Positions 17,362 through 25,345 of a stretch of 64,000 nucleotides of DNA are shown piece after piece. The notes under the pieces were generated by a model that had not been told where the DNA came from, made no database searches, and saw only the letters and a program-made list of their open reading frames with translations. The stretch's first letter is position 1; every line of letters starts with the position of its first letter. The position numbers and the translations under genes were made by a program. The DNA comes from Mesorhizobium sp. M00.F.Ca.ET.216.01.1.1 (GTDB lineage: Bacteria; Pseudomonadota; Alphaproteobacteria; Rhizobiales; Rhizobiaceae): assembly GCF_004010325.2 (NCBI RefSeq), contig NZ_SADR02000028.1:1-64000 (forward strand). The letters are read 5' to 3'.

Positions 17362-18057
17362 TCAGGCGCTGACGCGGATGTCTTCCGGCTCGCGCAGCAC
17401 ATAGCCCCGGCCCCAGACCGTCTCAATGTAGTTCTGACCGCCGGAGGCGGCGTCGAGCTTCTTACGCAGCTTGCAGATGAAGACGTCGATGATCTTCAGC
17501 TCCGGTTCGTCCATGCCGCCGTAGAGGTGGTTGAGGAACATTTCCTTCGTCAGCGTGGTTCCCTTGCGCAGCGAGAGCAACTCCAGCATCTGGTATTCCT
17601 TGCCGGTCAGGTGCACGCGCTGGCCGCCGACTTCGACGGTCTTGGCATCGAGATTGACCACAAGGTCGCCGGTGGTGATGACCGATTGGGCATGACCCTT
17701 GGAGCGGCGCACGATGGCGTGGATTCGCGCCACCAGCTCATCCTTGTGGAACGGCTTGGTCATGTAGTCGTCGGCACCGAAACCGAGGCCACGCACCTTG
17801 TCCTCGATGCCGGCCATGCCGGAAAGGATGAGAATCGGCGTCTTCACCTTGGAAAGGCGAAGTGTCCTCAAGACTTCGTAGCCAGACATGTCCGGGAGAT
17901 TAAGATCAAGAAGAATGATATCGTAATCGTAAAGCTTTCCGAGATCCACCCCCTCTTCACCAAGGTCGGTCGTATAAACATTGAAGCTTTCCGATTTCAG
18001 CATCAGCTCGATGCTTTGTGCGGTTGCACTGTCGTCTTCTATCAGCAGAACGCGCAT
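17362..18057 (-). CDS. ctrA: Cell-cycle master response regulator CtrA
   Basis: A 231-residue OmpR-type regulator. Receiver domain residues 1-120 carry the acidic pair at the N-terminus (LIEDDS), the phospho-acceptor Asp51 in LLDLNLPDMSG and Lys in MTKPFHK. The winged-helix domain includes LTGKEYQMLELLSLRKG and the near-invariant IDVFICKLRKKL recognition helix. CtrA activates and represses cell-cycle genes and blocks replication initiation. ATG 18057 is preceded by AAGGGGA. The upstream 8-mer ATGGTTAA (18,144-18,151), the reverse of TTAACCAT, suggests autoregulation. Confidence 0.96.
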   Translation of the reverse strand: MRVLLIEDDSATAQSIELMLKSESFNVYTTDLGEEGVDLGKLYDYDIILLDLNLPDMSGYEVLRTLRLSKVKTPILILSGMAGIEDKVRGLGFGADDYMTKPFHKDELVARIHAIVRRSKGHAQSVITTGDLVVNLDAKTVEVGGQRVHLTGKEYQMLELLSLRKGTTLTKEMFLNHLYGGMDEPELKIIDVFICKLRKKLDAASGGQNYIETVWGRGYVLREPEDIRVSA

Positions 18058-18509
18058 CTCATTCCCCTTTTCTGCTGCCGGACCATTTTCACGACCCATC
18101 CGGGACCGGAGCAGTGATTGCCTGAACAGAAGGCTGCCATCGAATGGTTAACAAAACCTAATTCCGCACCAGGGACGGTATCAGATTTTTTAACCGCTTT
18201 CTACACCCTCTTGAATCTAATAATGAATCACAGAACCGAACCGCTAATGCAACACATTAATAAGCCAGCCTAAGTGACTCTCCGGACTCGCTGGCCGTGG
18301 TTCCGCATCGGAACCGAAATTTTTACCCGGCCTTAAGTCCTGGGCCGTATGATTAACAATGCCCGTAAACGAATGGTTACCGACGGCAAAAAACTTTAGG
18401 AGTTTGTTTCCCATAGTTCCGGGAAAGCCGGTGGAAACGGGTGGCGCCCAGGCTTTGCCGGGTGGATTGGACGATATGTGCAGGTGTGCGTTTCCGGGAG
18501 TACCGAATC
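18058..18509. promoter_or_regulatory. ctrA / fliJ divergent regulatory region with CtrA-like half-sites
   Basis: This 452-bp AT-rich spacer separates ctrA and fliJ. It contains ATGGTTAA at 18,144-18,151 (reverse complement TTAACCAT, the alphaproteobacterial CtrA 8-mer), a TTTTTTAACC at about 18,186, and TTAACAATG near 18,352. These are candidate CtrA sites for autoregulation and for class II-type flagellar control. No gene was found inside. The site calls are by eye and of modest certainty. Confidence 0.45.
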
Positions 18510-18887
18510 ATGAAGTCACGTGAAAACCTCGTTCGGCTGAAGCAATTTCAGGTGAATGAGAAGCGGCGGCAGCTGCTGCAACTCGACATGATGATCGCCG
18601 AGTTCGAGCGCATGGCTGCCGAGCTGGAGCTTCAGATCGCAGCGGAAGAGAAGAAAGCCGGCATCACCGACATCAATCATTTTGCCTATCCGACTTTCGC
18701 CAAGGCGGCGCGTTTGCGCCGCGACAATCTCAGAAATTCGCAAGGCGACCTCGCCCAGCAGCGAAGCGCTGCCGAATCACTACTCGTTGAAGCTGAAGCG
18801 GAGCTTTCCAAGGCTGAGATGCTCGAGTCGCGCGACACCAAGATCCGCGACGCCGAGATGGGTGGCCGCAGCGCCATGATCGGCTGA
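18510..18887 (+). CDS. fliJ: Flagellar export protein FliJ
   Basis: A 125-residue, almost entirely helical protein with the rhizobial FliJ pattern: MKSRENLVRLKQFQVNEKRR, a central EEKKAGI, the HFAYPTFAKAARLRRDNL segment and a coiled-coil tail. FliJ is the soluble chaperone-like stalk of the flagellar type III export ATPase complex. In many relatives it pairs with fliI, but no fliI is in this window. The gene is divergent from ctrA, consistent with CtrA control of flagellar genes. Confidence 0.8.
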   Translation: MKSRENLVRLKQFQVNEKRRQLLQLDMMIAEFERMAAELELQIAAEEKKAGITDINHFAYPTFAKAARLRRDNLRNSQGDLAQQRSAAESLLVEAEAELSKAEMLESRDTKIRDAEMGGRSAMIG

Positions 18888-18938
18888 ACCGAGAACCCTA
18901 AGCTGATCGGCGAAGCGCAGCACAGAGCGACCGCCTCG

Positions 18939-19394
18939 TCAGTCCGATTCGCAAAGCTCGCCAAGGCGCGCGGCGCTTATGTCGTCGGCACGGCCAGCCC
19001 GGGAAAGCTCGATTTTGTCCGCTCGCTCGGCGCCGACGAGGTGATCGACTACACCAAGGCTGATTTTGCCGGCAGGACCGGCGACATCGACCTGGTCCTG
19101 GAGACGGTTGGCGGCGAGCATGCGCACTCGCTGAAAGTGCTCAAGGCCGGCGGCGTGCTGGTGGCGCTGCTCAATGTCCCCGATAGCGCCAAGGCAGAGG
19201 CCAAGGCGCGGGATATCCGCGTCGAGCGGATGTCGGTCGTGCCTGACCGCGCCGGCCTGGTGGAGCTCGGCAAACTGGTCGATGCGAAAAAGCTTGCCGT
19301 CCACGTGGCAAAGACTTTTCCGCTCGAAGAAGCGGACGCCGCCCATGCCTTTCTCGCCACAAAGCCGATCGGCAAGGTGGTGCTGACGGTTTGA
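18939..19394 (+). pseudogene. Quinone oxidoreductase / zinc-type alcohol dehydrogenase remnant
   Basis: The frame encodes only the C-terminal nucleotide-binding half of an MDR-family oxidoreductase: AKLAKARGAYVVGTASPGK, the LGADEVIDY signature and KPIGKVVLTV at the end. The catalytic N-terminal domain and the GxGxxG start of the Rossmann fold are missing, and the reading frame fades just after fliJ. It is a 5'-truncated fossil sitting inside an otherwise conserved cell-cycle block. An internal GTG at 19041 could start a 117-residue product, but it would lack a full fold. Confidence 0.75.
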
Positions 19395-19423
19395 ACCAGA
19401 GAAGATCGTTCCGGCAAAACAAC

Positions 19424-19447
19424 AAGGGCGCGGATTGCCGCGCCTTT
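19424..19447. terminator. Hairpin terminator between oxidoreductase remnant and sciP
   Basis: Stem GGCGCGG / CCGCGCC with an ATTG loop, extended by AA-TT and G-T pairs, lies between the convergent pseudogene and sciP. The T-tract on the plus side is short (TTTAG) and an AACAA run lies on the other side, so it probably acts on both transcripts with moderate strength. Confidence 0.65.
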
Positions 19448-19473
19448 AGCTTCCTTGAGCGAGTCTCGAATCT

Positions 19474-19749
19474 CTAATGCCGGTATTGCTGGATGCGCGT
19501 CGTGCGCAGCCCGGCAAGGCCATATTCGTCGATCGACGCCTGCCAGGACAGGAATTCCTCAGTGGTCAGCTTGTAGCGCTGGCATGCCTCTTCGAGGCTC
19601 AGAAGCCCGCCACGCACTGCCGCCACCACTTCCGCCTTGCGCCGGATAACCCAGCGGCGTGTGTTCGTCGGCGGCAGATCGGCAATCGTAAGGGGGCTGC
19701 CGTCAGGCCCGATAACATATTTGACTCGCGGTCTAACAAGATCGGTCAT
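19474..19749 (-). CDS. sciP: Small CtrA inhibitory protein SciP (DUF1153)
   Basis: A 91-residue helix-turn-helix protein of the DUF1153 family. It reads RPRVKYVIGPDGSPLTIADL, then TRRWVIRRKAEVVAAVRGGL, then LTTEEFLSWQASI, which is essentially the conserved SciP sequence. In Caulobacter SciP binds CtrA on DNA and blocks transcription after division. A TTAG-N7-TTAA element 57-71 bp upstream of its start suggests CtrA drives its own inhibitor, as known in other alphaproteobacteria. A short monocistronic unit. Confidence 0.92.
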   Translation of the reverse strand: MTDLVRPRVKYVIGPDGSPLTIADLPPTNTRRWVIRRKAEVVAAVRGGLLSLEEACQRYKLTTEEFLSWQASIDEYGLAGLRTTRIQQYRH

Positions 19750-19805
19750 CGTACTCTCTACTAAAAACTCAAAGACCCAATCCCCACCACATTACCGCCA
19801 CAGCT

Positions 19806-19820
19806 TTAAAAATTGCCTAA
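19806..19820 (-). promoter_or_regulatory. Candidate CtrA box upstream of sciP
   Basis: On the minus strand the sequence reads TTAG-GCAATTT-TTAA, one base off the CtrA consensus TTAA-N7-TTAA. It lies about 57 bp before the sciP start codon, a position compatible with activation. Called by eye. Confidence 0.45.
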
Positions 19821-20008
19821 GCGAACCCTAATAGCTAGGTAAGGATCATGAACGCCGCGTTAGTCTTTTCGTCAGCATTTGAAACATCTGGCGGCAAGCG
19901 CCGAATCCGGCCGGAAAAAATGAGCTGGCCCGCGAAGCTGGCGCACCCGAAGTGCTTGACCTATATTCCGGCTATTGGCATTCAAGCGCCGCGCAGAATG
20001 AAAGAACA

Positions 20009-21199
20009 ATGAACAGCCTCGATCTTCCCCGACGCCCCGAAAACACCCGCGTCGTCGTCGCCATGTCGGGTGGTGTCGATTCGTCGGTCGTCGCCGGGCT
20101 GCTGAAGCGCGAAGGCTATGATGTCGTCGGCGTCACGCTGCAGCTCTATGATCATGGCGCGGCGACGCACCGGACTGGTTCGTGCTGTGCCGGCCAGGAC
20201 ATCGACGATGCCCGCCGCGTCTCCGAGACGCTCGGCATTCCGCATTATGTGCTCGATTACGAGGAGCGATTCCGCAAGGCGGTCATCGACCCCTTCGCTG
20301 AGAGCTACGTGGCCGGCGAAACGCCGATCCCTTGTGTCTCCTGCAACCAGACGGTGAAGTTCGCCGACCTGCTTGCGACCGCACAGGAGCTTGGCGCCGA
20401 TGCGCTGGCCACTGGTCATTATATCCGTTCCAGCGCCAACGGCGCCCACCGCGCGCTTTTCCGGCCGGTCGACGCCGATCGTGACCAGAGCTATTTCCTG
20501 TTTGCCACCACGCAGGCGCAGATCGATTACTTGCGCTTTCCGCTCGGCGGCTTGTCGAAGCCCGAGGTCCGTGCCATCGCCGAGGAGATGGGGCTGACGG
20601 TCGCTGCCAAGCAGGACAGCCAGGACATCTGCTTCGTGCCGCAGGGCAAATATTCCGACATCATCGCCAAGCTGAAGCCAGCCGCCGCCAATCCGGGCGA
20701 CATCGTCCACATCGATGGCCGTGTGCTCGGCCGCCATGAAGGCATTTTGCGCTACACGATCGGCCAGCGCCGCGGCATCGGCGTCGCTTCGGGCGAGCCG
20801 CTCTACGTCGTCCATCTCGATGCCGACCGGGCCCGTGTCGTCGTCGGCCCGCGCGAGGCGCTGGAGACCCACAAGATCTACCTGCGCAACGTGAACTGGC
20901 TGGGTGACGGCCCGCTGTCCGACATCCCGGCGGCCGGGTTGGAGCTCTTTGCCAAGGTCCGCTCGACACGACCGCCGCGCCCGGCCGTGCTGCATCACCA
21001 TGCCGGCGTCACTTCGGTGGAACTGGTCGACGGCGAGTCTGGTATCGCACCGGGCCAGGCTTGCGTGCTCTATTCCGACGACGGCAACGAAGCCCGCGTC
21101 TTCGGCGGCGGCTTCATCGAGCGTTCCGAGCGCGGTGCCGAGGCCGAGGCCATGCTGGACCGGCTTGCCGCCCGGCCGGCGCAAATTCCCGCCGAATAG
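20009..21199 (+). CDS. mnmA: tRNA 2-thiouridine(34) synthase MnmA
   Basis: A 396-residue cytosolic enzyme that thiolates the wobble uridine of Glu, Lys and Gln tRNAs. It shows the PP-loop ATP motif SGGVDSS near residue 20, the first catalytic Cys in PCVSCNQTVKF, the second in DICFVPQGKY, and the DQSYFLF segment. The start at ATG 20009 places the PP-loop at its usual distance from the N-terminus; the frame's upstream extension lacks support. It is convergent with the following oxidoreductase gene. Confidence 0.95.
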   Translation: MNSLDLPRRPENTRVVVAMSGGVDSSVVAGLLKREGYDVVGVTLQLYDHGAATHRTGSCCAGQDIDDARRVSETLGIPHYVLDYEERFRKAVIDPFAESYVAGETPIPCVSCNQTVKFADLLATAQELGADALATGHYIRSSANGAHRALFRPVDADRDQSYFLFATTQAQIDYLRFPLGGLSKPEVRAIAEEMGLTVAAKQDSQDICFVPQGKYSDIIAKLKPAAANPGDIVHIDGRVLGRHEGILRYTIGQRRGIGVASGEPLYVVHLDADRARVVVGPREALETHKIYLRNVNWLGDGPLSDIPAAGLELFAKVRSTRPPRPAVLHHHAGVTSVELVDGESGIAPGQACVLYSDDGNEARVFGGGFIERSERGAEAEAMLDRLAARPAQIPAE

Positions 21200-21290
21200 C
21201 GGCAGCAGCACTTTCGCAGAGTTCGTTTTCCAGGGCGAGCATATGCACTGGAAGCGCAGAAAATGCGTCAGGTGGCCGAAAGAGAAGGTC

Positions 21291-22256
21291 TCAGGAAGAC
21301 GACCCGGTGTGGGCGACCGTACCTGCGGTCAGGATGCGCAGCACCCTGATGGCCTCCTCGCCGCCGGTGCGTGGTTCGGCCCGCGTTTCGATGCACTGGA
21401 TGAAATGCGCCAGTTCGCGCGTCAGCGGCATGCCCTCGCCGACCGCCACATAGGACGGCTCGTTGGCGGTGAAGGCCCACTGGCCGCTGTCCTGCCATAC
21501 CGCATGGCGATAGACTGCGAGCTTGCGCTCCCACGGCTCGACATCGTCGAACACCGCCATCGCCTTGGTGCCGACCACGGTAAGCCGCCGCTCGCGATAG
21601 GGATTAAGCCGCGAAGCGAAGAGGTGGCCGCGCAGCCCGTTGGGAAAGCGCATGTGCAGATGCGCGAAGTCGCTGAGATTGTCGAGCAGGGCAGCGCCCT
21701 CGCCGCGCACCTCCATCGGTTCCGTACCGGTGATGGCCAGGATCATCGACAGGTCGTGCGGCGCCAAATCCCACAGCGCATCGTTTTCGGTGTGAAACTT
21801 GCCAAGTCCGAGCCGGTGCGAATGGATGTAGCGCACCTCGCCGAGCTCGCCATTGTCGATCAGCGCCTTCAGCGTCTCAAAGGCAGGATGGAAACGCAGC
21901 ACATGGCCGACCATGAAGATACGGCCATTGTCCTTTGCCGCCCTCACTGCACGCTCGGCATCCGCTACCGTCAGCGCGATCGGCTTTTCCACCAGCACAT
22001 CCTTGCCACTTTCGGCAGCGCGCACCGCCATATCAGCGTGGAACTGCGGCGGCAGGGCCATGACGATGGCGTCGATGTCATCGCGAAGGAACAGTTGGTC
22101 AGGCTCGACCGCCAGGCAATCCTGTTCGCTGGCAAAGCCTTCCGCGCGGGCGCGATTGAGGTCCGAGACCGCATACAGCGCGCCAAGCGCCTTGAGGGTG
22201 CGGATGTGGTTGCTGCCCCAGTATCCGCAACCGAGGACTGCAATGCGCGGTTTCAT
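21291..22256 (-). CDS. Gfo/Idh/MocA-family oxidoreductase
   Basis: A 321-residue NAD(P)-dependent dehydrogenase. The N-terminal Rossmann fold carries GCGYWGSNH (residues 9-17), the family EKP motif is in VLVEKPIALTV, and the catalytic HD pair is in LAPHDLSMIL. It most resembles sugar-nucleotide 3-dehydrogenases of the WlbA/GnnA type, which would suggest a role in surface polysaccharide synthesis, but there are no glycosyltransferases nearby to confirm that. This is the last core gene before tRNA-Met. Confidence 0.87.
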   Translation of the reverse strand: MKPRIAVLGCGYWGSNHIRTLKALGALYAVSDLNRARAEGFASEQDCLAVEPDQLFLRDDIDAIVMALPPQFHADMAVRAAESGKDVLVEKPIALTVADAERAVRAAKDNGRIFMVGHVLRFHPAFETLKALIDNGELGEVRYIHSHRLGLGKFHTENDALWDLAPHDLSMILAITGTEPMEVRGEGAALLDNLSDFAHLHMRFPNGLRGHLFASRLNPYRERRLTVVGTKAMAVFDDVEPWERKLAVYRHAVWQDSGQWAFTANEPSYVAVGEGMPLTRELAHFIQCIETRAEPRTGGEEAIRVLRILTAGTVAHTGSSS

Positions 22257-22510
22257 TTGTTTTCAAACTCTAAGAATTCGTGGCCGAGACATAGCGACGT
22301 GCTCCATCGAACTCAACCCGCCATCTGCGCTCAAATGTCTGCCCGGCAAAGCTTTTGGGCAATGAGAGTATGCCGGCATGCCGGTTACTTCGATGCCGGT
22401 CGCTTCGATGCTTGACAGGCTTGGCCTCCCAACCTTATATCCGCGCGATCTTGGTGAACGCCTCGACATGCCTTTCGATTTAAGGCGGATTTCGGGCCTT
22501 TCGCCGCCCT

Positions 22511-22587
22511 GGCGGGGTAGCTCAGTTGGTTAGAGCACGGGAATCATAATCCTGGGGTCGGGGGTTCAAGTCCCTCTCCCGCTACCA
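22511..22587 (+). tRNA. tRNA-Met(CAT), elongator type
   Basis: A 77-nt cloverleaf with CCA encoded. The acceptor arm is GGCGGGG paired with TCCCGCT, the D-arm is GCTC..GAGC, the anticodon stem CGGGA/TCCTG holds loop ATCATAA with anticodon CAT, and the T-arm is GGGGG TTCAAGT CCCTC. It lacks the initiator GGG/CCC anticodon-stem signature, so it is elongator Met (a tRNA-Ile2 with modified C34 cannot be excluded from sequence). Its 3' end overlaps the recombinase gene on the other strand and is the likely attachment site of the island. Confidence 0.95.
22544..22587. other. Probable island attachment site core (tRNA-Met 3' end)
   Basis: The overlap of the recombinase gene and tRNA-Met 3' half leaves the tRNA intact. 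This is the usual result when an element carries a copy of the tRNA tail in its attachment site. The actual crossover bases are not visible. No second copy of the tRNA tail was noticed up to 64,000, so the other junction is probably outside the window. Confidence 0.5.
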
Positions 22588-24169
22588 CCTTTCCCCACAC
22601 TCCTTTGACTCCGTTGGGGAAGGCATTCTCGCCCAGGAGTGCCGTTAGACGCCCGGCGATTTCGACTTCGATTCCGCCGATCCTCAATGGATCTCGAAAC
22701 ACAGTAACGGTTTCGATCAAGTCCCGCATTGCCTCTGCGGATTCGGAATCGCCAGCCACAATGCCTTTGGCAAGCCCGATTTGAAGTTGGTTTAGTTGTT
22801 CCTCGTAGCGTGCCAGCACCGCAGGATGCAGCGCGATCACACCTGTTGCCGCGGGCACCTGGTCCAGCTCGGCCACAATGCACTTGCGCTCTTCATTGAG
22901 CGTCGTTGATTGCGGTCCCAACACGGCTGGGTCGCCATGGCCCTTGGCGATGGCGTTGATGAGGCGCTCGATCTCCCGAGATAGTTCTCCAAGCCGTCGC
23001 TCCAAACGAGTGCGCCGCGCATTGGTGTCGGCTGCTAGCCGCCTCCGTTCTTCGTGATAAGTCTGGACGTACTGGGCAATTACGTCAGGGTGGCGCAACT
23101 CGGTGGTAAGCCCATCTAGAACTGCGGTCTCGACAGTATCTAAATAGAAGGTTTTCGGATCAGGGCATGTTCCGCTTTCCGTGGCGGCCGAGCAACGGAT
23201 GCGAATACGTCTAGACTTGTCCTTGCCGTTTGACGACATTCCCGCTCCACAAGCTCCGCACCTCAGCAGCCCCGACAACATATGCCGTGGCCGGCGCTGA
23301 TGGCTTGGATGGGTGATTGTGCGAGCCTTTTTCCTCTCTCGTGCAGCCTCGAACAGTTCGGGCGAGATGATGGCGAGATCGGGAACTTCGACCGTTCGCC
23401 ATTCGCCCTTAGGATTCGGACGCGATACACGCTTCCCACTGTCGGGGTCCTTGACCATTCGGACCCTGTTCCAAATCAAGCGGCCGACATAAAGTTCATT
23501 CTGAAGCAGCCCCGTCCCTCTTTGCGCATTTCCATTGATGGTTGAGGCATTCCAGGCTCGACCACGAGGTGGCGGTATGCTGTCTCTATTGAGATTGTGA
23601 GCGATATCGCGCGGCGTCTGTCCGTCGACGTACTCCCTAAAGATACGACGCACGATCTCCGCTTCGTCCTCCGCGATCAGGCGTTTCCCAGGGTCCCCTG
23701 GCACGTAAGAGTAGCCGTAGGTTAATCCGCCGGCATGGAGTCCCTTTTTGACTCGGCCGGCTTGGCCCCGCCGAACTTTATGAGCGTTGTCCTCTCGATA
23801 GAGTTGCCCAACAAGACCACGAAGCCCGACCAAGACCGTGTTCACCACGCCCTCGTGGACTGCACGAATTTCGATGCCGAGAAATGAAAGGCGCTTATGA
23901 ATGCCTGCAAGGTCCATGTCGCGAGAGAGCCGGTCAAGTGCCTCCACGACGAGCACATCAAATTCGTGCTCACGAGCTTTGTCCATGAGGTGGAGCAAAC
24001 CATCACGGCCCATAACGGAGCCGCCGGAGCGAGCTCGATCATCAAACGTTGCGACAACGTTCAAACCCTCACGCTCAGCGTACGTTCGGCATAACGCGAG
24101 TTGATCGTCTATCGATCGCTCATTCTGAAGATCGGTTGAGAAGCGTGCGTAGATCGCGGCTCGATTCAT
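22544..24169 (-). CDS. Large serine recombinase, putative island integrase
   Basis: A 541-residue recombinase. Its resolvase domain opens AAIYARFSTDLQNERSIDDQ, with the catalytic Ser of YARFS at about residue 10 and the VEALDRLSRD arginine motif. The recombinase domain (GGLTYGYSYVPGDPG) follows, then a zinc ribbon with LLRCGACGAGMSS, and a coiled-coil region rich in R and E. Such enzymes integrate and excise phages and islands. ATG 24169 begins MNRAAIYARFS, the usual start. The last codons, GEGLEPPTPGL, are encoded by the antisense of the tRNA 3' half (44-bp overlap), typical of tRNA-integrated islands. Confidence 0.92.
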   Translation of the reverse strand: MNRAAIYARFSTDLQNERSIDDQLALCRTYAEREGLNVVATFDDRARSGGSVMGRDGLLHLMDKAREHEFDVLVVEALDRLSRDMDLAGIHKRLSFLGIEIRAVHEGVVNTVLVGLRGLVGQLYREDNAHKVRRGQAGRVKKGLHAGGLTYGYSYVPGDPGKRLIAEDEAEIVRRIFREYVDGQTPRDIAHNLNRDSIPPPRGRAWNASTINGNAQRGTGLLQNELYVGRLIWNRVRMVKDPDSGKRVSRPNPKGEWRTVEVPDLAIISPELFEAARERKKARTITHPSHQRRPRHMLSGLLRCGACGAGMSSNGKDKSRRIRIRCSAATESGTCPDPKTFYLDTVETAVLDGLTTELRHPDVIAQYVQTYHEERRRLAADTNARRTRLERRLGELSREIERLINAIAKGHGDPAVLGPQSTTLNEERKCIVAELDQVPAATGVIALHPAVLARYEEQLNQLQIGLAKGIVAGDSESAEAMRDLIETVTVFRDPLRIGGIEVEIAGRLTALLGENAFPNGVKGVWGKVVAGEGLEPPTPGL

Positions 24170-24695
24170 GATGTATCTTCTCGGCCTGTTCCCGCGCGTG
24201 ATCTTCGCGGGCCGCTTGGCGCGCGAGAGCGCTTGCAAGGCGCAGAATCGCTCTGTCAGGCATCTGGCGCAAGACCCGTTTGTGGGATTTCACCACCATT
24301 GCGGGTGGCGCTCGCTATGGGTCAAAATAGCGTCGGCCATGCTGTCGCGGAAAATAGTGTGGCTTCCTTCAAGCCTGCCGAGATCATGATCTTGATCCAT
24401 GTCTCGCAAGATGTGCTCACGCAGGAGACGAGAGAAGCCATTAAATCGATCGATCGCAGAAAGGGATAGCAAGGCGTGATATTCGGAAATCCCCGAGCTT
24501 GATCGGTTGCACTTGTTCAGTCTTGTCGGGAAAAAACCGCAGGTTCAAATCACGGACACGCAACCACCGATACCGACATTCACTGATCTTTGCGATTTGA
24601 CAATGTTTCGTGGGCCAAAATCAAAAAAGCTTCCCGCATTGTTCCGTACGGTCTCGCAGCCATTCATAAAACGCGTTGCTAGATGCCGTGGCGCC
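24170..24695. other. Non-coding decayed region after the recombinase
   Basis: About 520 bp without a convincing gene. It includes copy A of a 49-bp diverged direct repeat (24,554-24,602), whose partner is at 63,741-63,789. The frames crossing it have no recognised domain and end inside the toxin remnant. Confidence 0.5.
24554..24602 (+). repeat. Diverged 49-bp direct repeat, copy A
   Basis: Begins GGACACGCA and contains CCGATACCGACATTC. Aligned by eye to 63,741-63,789 it matches 41 of 49 positions, including 26 of the first 28. It lies just before the toxin remnant. Origin unknown: it may be the end of a mobile element or a relic of an ancestral recombination site. Confidence 0.6.
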
Positions 24696-24902
24696 GTCGC
24701 CGAGCCAGTTCGCCTTGTCTTCCTCTGGCGACCCGCCGTGCGCGACCCGGAAGACGACATGGTGTTGGAAGCTGCCGTAAACGGACGGGCGGATGCTATA
24801 GTGACGTTCAACCTACGCGACTTCGGCAAGGTGGCCGAGCGCTTCGGTATCATGGTCCTGTCGCCGGGTGAGGCGCTGAGACAATTGGAGAGAAAGACAT
24901 GA
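24696..24902 (+). pseudogene. PIN-family toxin remnant (C-terminal half)
   Basis: The frame encodes the C-terminal part of a PIN-domain toxin (VapC-like nuclease): EPVRLVFLWRPAVRDPEDDMVLEAA with the central acidic residues, and ADAIVTFNLRDF with the later conserved Asp. The N-terminal part with the first catalytic Asp (usually VxDTN) is absent; sequence before about 24,690 is unrelated. The toxin is thus probably inactive. Its stop overlaps the antitoxin start (ATGA), preserving the original toxin-antitoxin operon junction. Confidence 0.75.
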
Positions 24903-25150
24903 GGAGAAGCAATTTCGCACTGCGGCTTCAGCTCTCGCTTCTTGATGAGGCTCGCAAGGTGGCGGAGAGCGAGGGCGTGCCGCTCAACCAGTTCATTAAT
25001 GTGGCAGTCGCTGAGAAGCTTTCGGCGCTGCGCACGGAAAGTTACTTTCAGGAACGCGCTGCCCGTGCCGACATCCCCAAGGCGCTGGACATCCTGAAGC
25101 GGGCCGGCAAAGGGAAGGCGCCGATCAAGGGCGACGAATTGCTGGAATAA
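24899..25150 (+). CDS. Antitoxin of PIN-toxin pair (HicB/RHH-like)
   Basis: An 83-residue protein that begins MRRSNFALRLQLSLLDEARKVAESEG followed by PLNQFINVAVAEKLSAL. This is a ribbon-helix-helix pattern like those annotated as HicB-type or Arc-like antitoxins. It would bind DNA and neutralise the PIN nuclease encoded just upstream. Since the toxin is truncated, the antitoxin appears to be an orphan. It overlaps the toxin remnant by 4 bp. Confidence 0.75.
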   Translation: MRRSNFALRLQLSLLDEARKVAESEGVPLNQFINVAVAEKLSALRTESYFQERAARADIPKALDILKRAGKGKAPIKGDELLE

Positions 25151-25345
25151 TACACCCTGAGGTGTGGAGCGGTATCGCTTGTGCCGGAGCCTTGCCTGCG
25201 TCCGAAGCGTCCGCCGGCCCGGAAACTGCCGGTCAAGGCTGCCGCGGGCACGCGCCGCCGCGTAGCGGCTCTGGCCTTGACGGATTGGCTTCGGTTCGGC
25301 TTCCGCTCGACAAGCAGTCAGTTTCCTCGCCAGACAGGATCTCCC

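Noticed and set aside
19041..19394. Intact small oxidoreductase from an internal GTG
   Set aside because: The fragment lacks the catalytic domain and the start of the Rossmann fold, and family-like sequence continues upstream of the GTG.
20904..22415. 503-codon plus-strand frame across the mnmA end and the oxidoreductase gene
   Set aside because: It runs out of frame with mnmA and antisense to the Gfo/Idh/MocA gene, both of which are clear.
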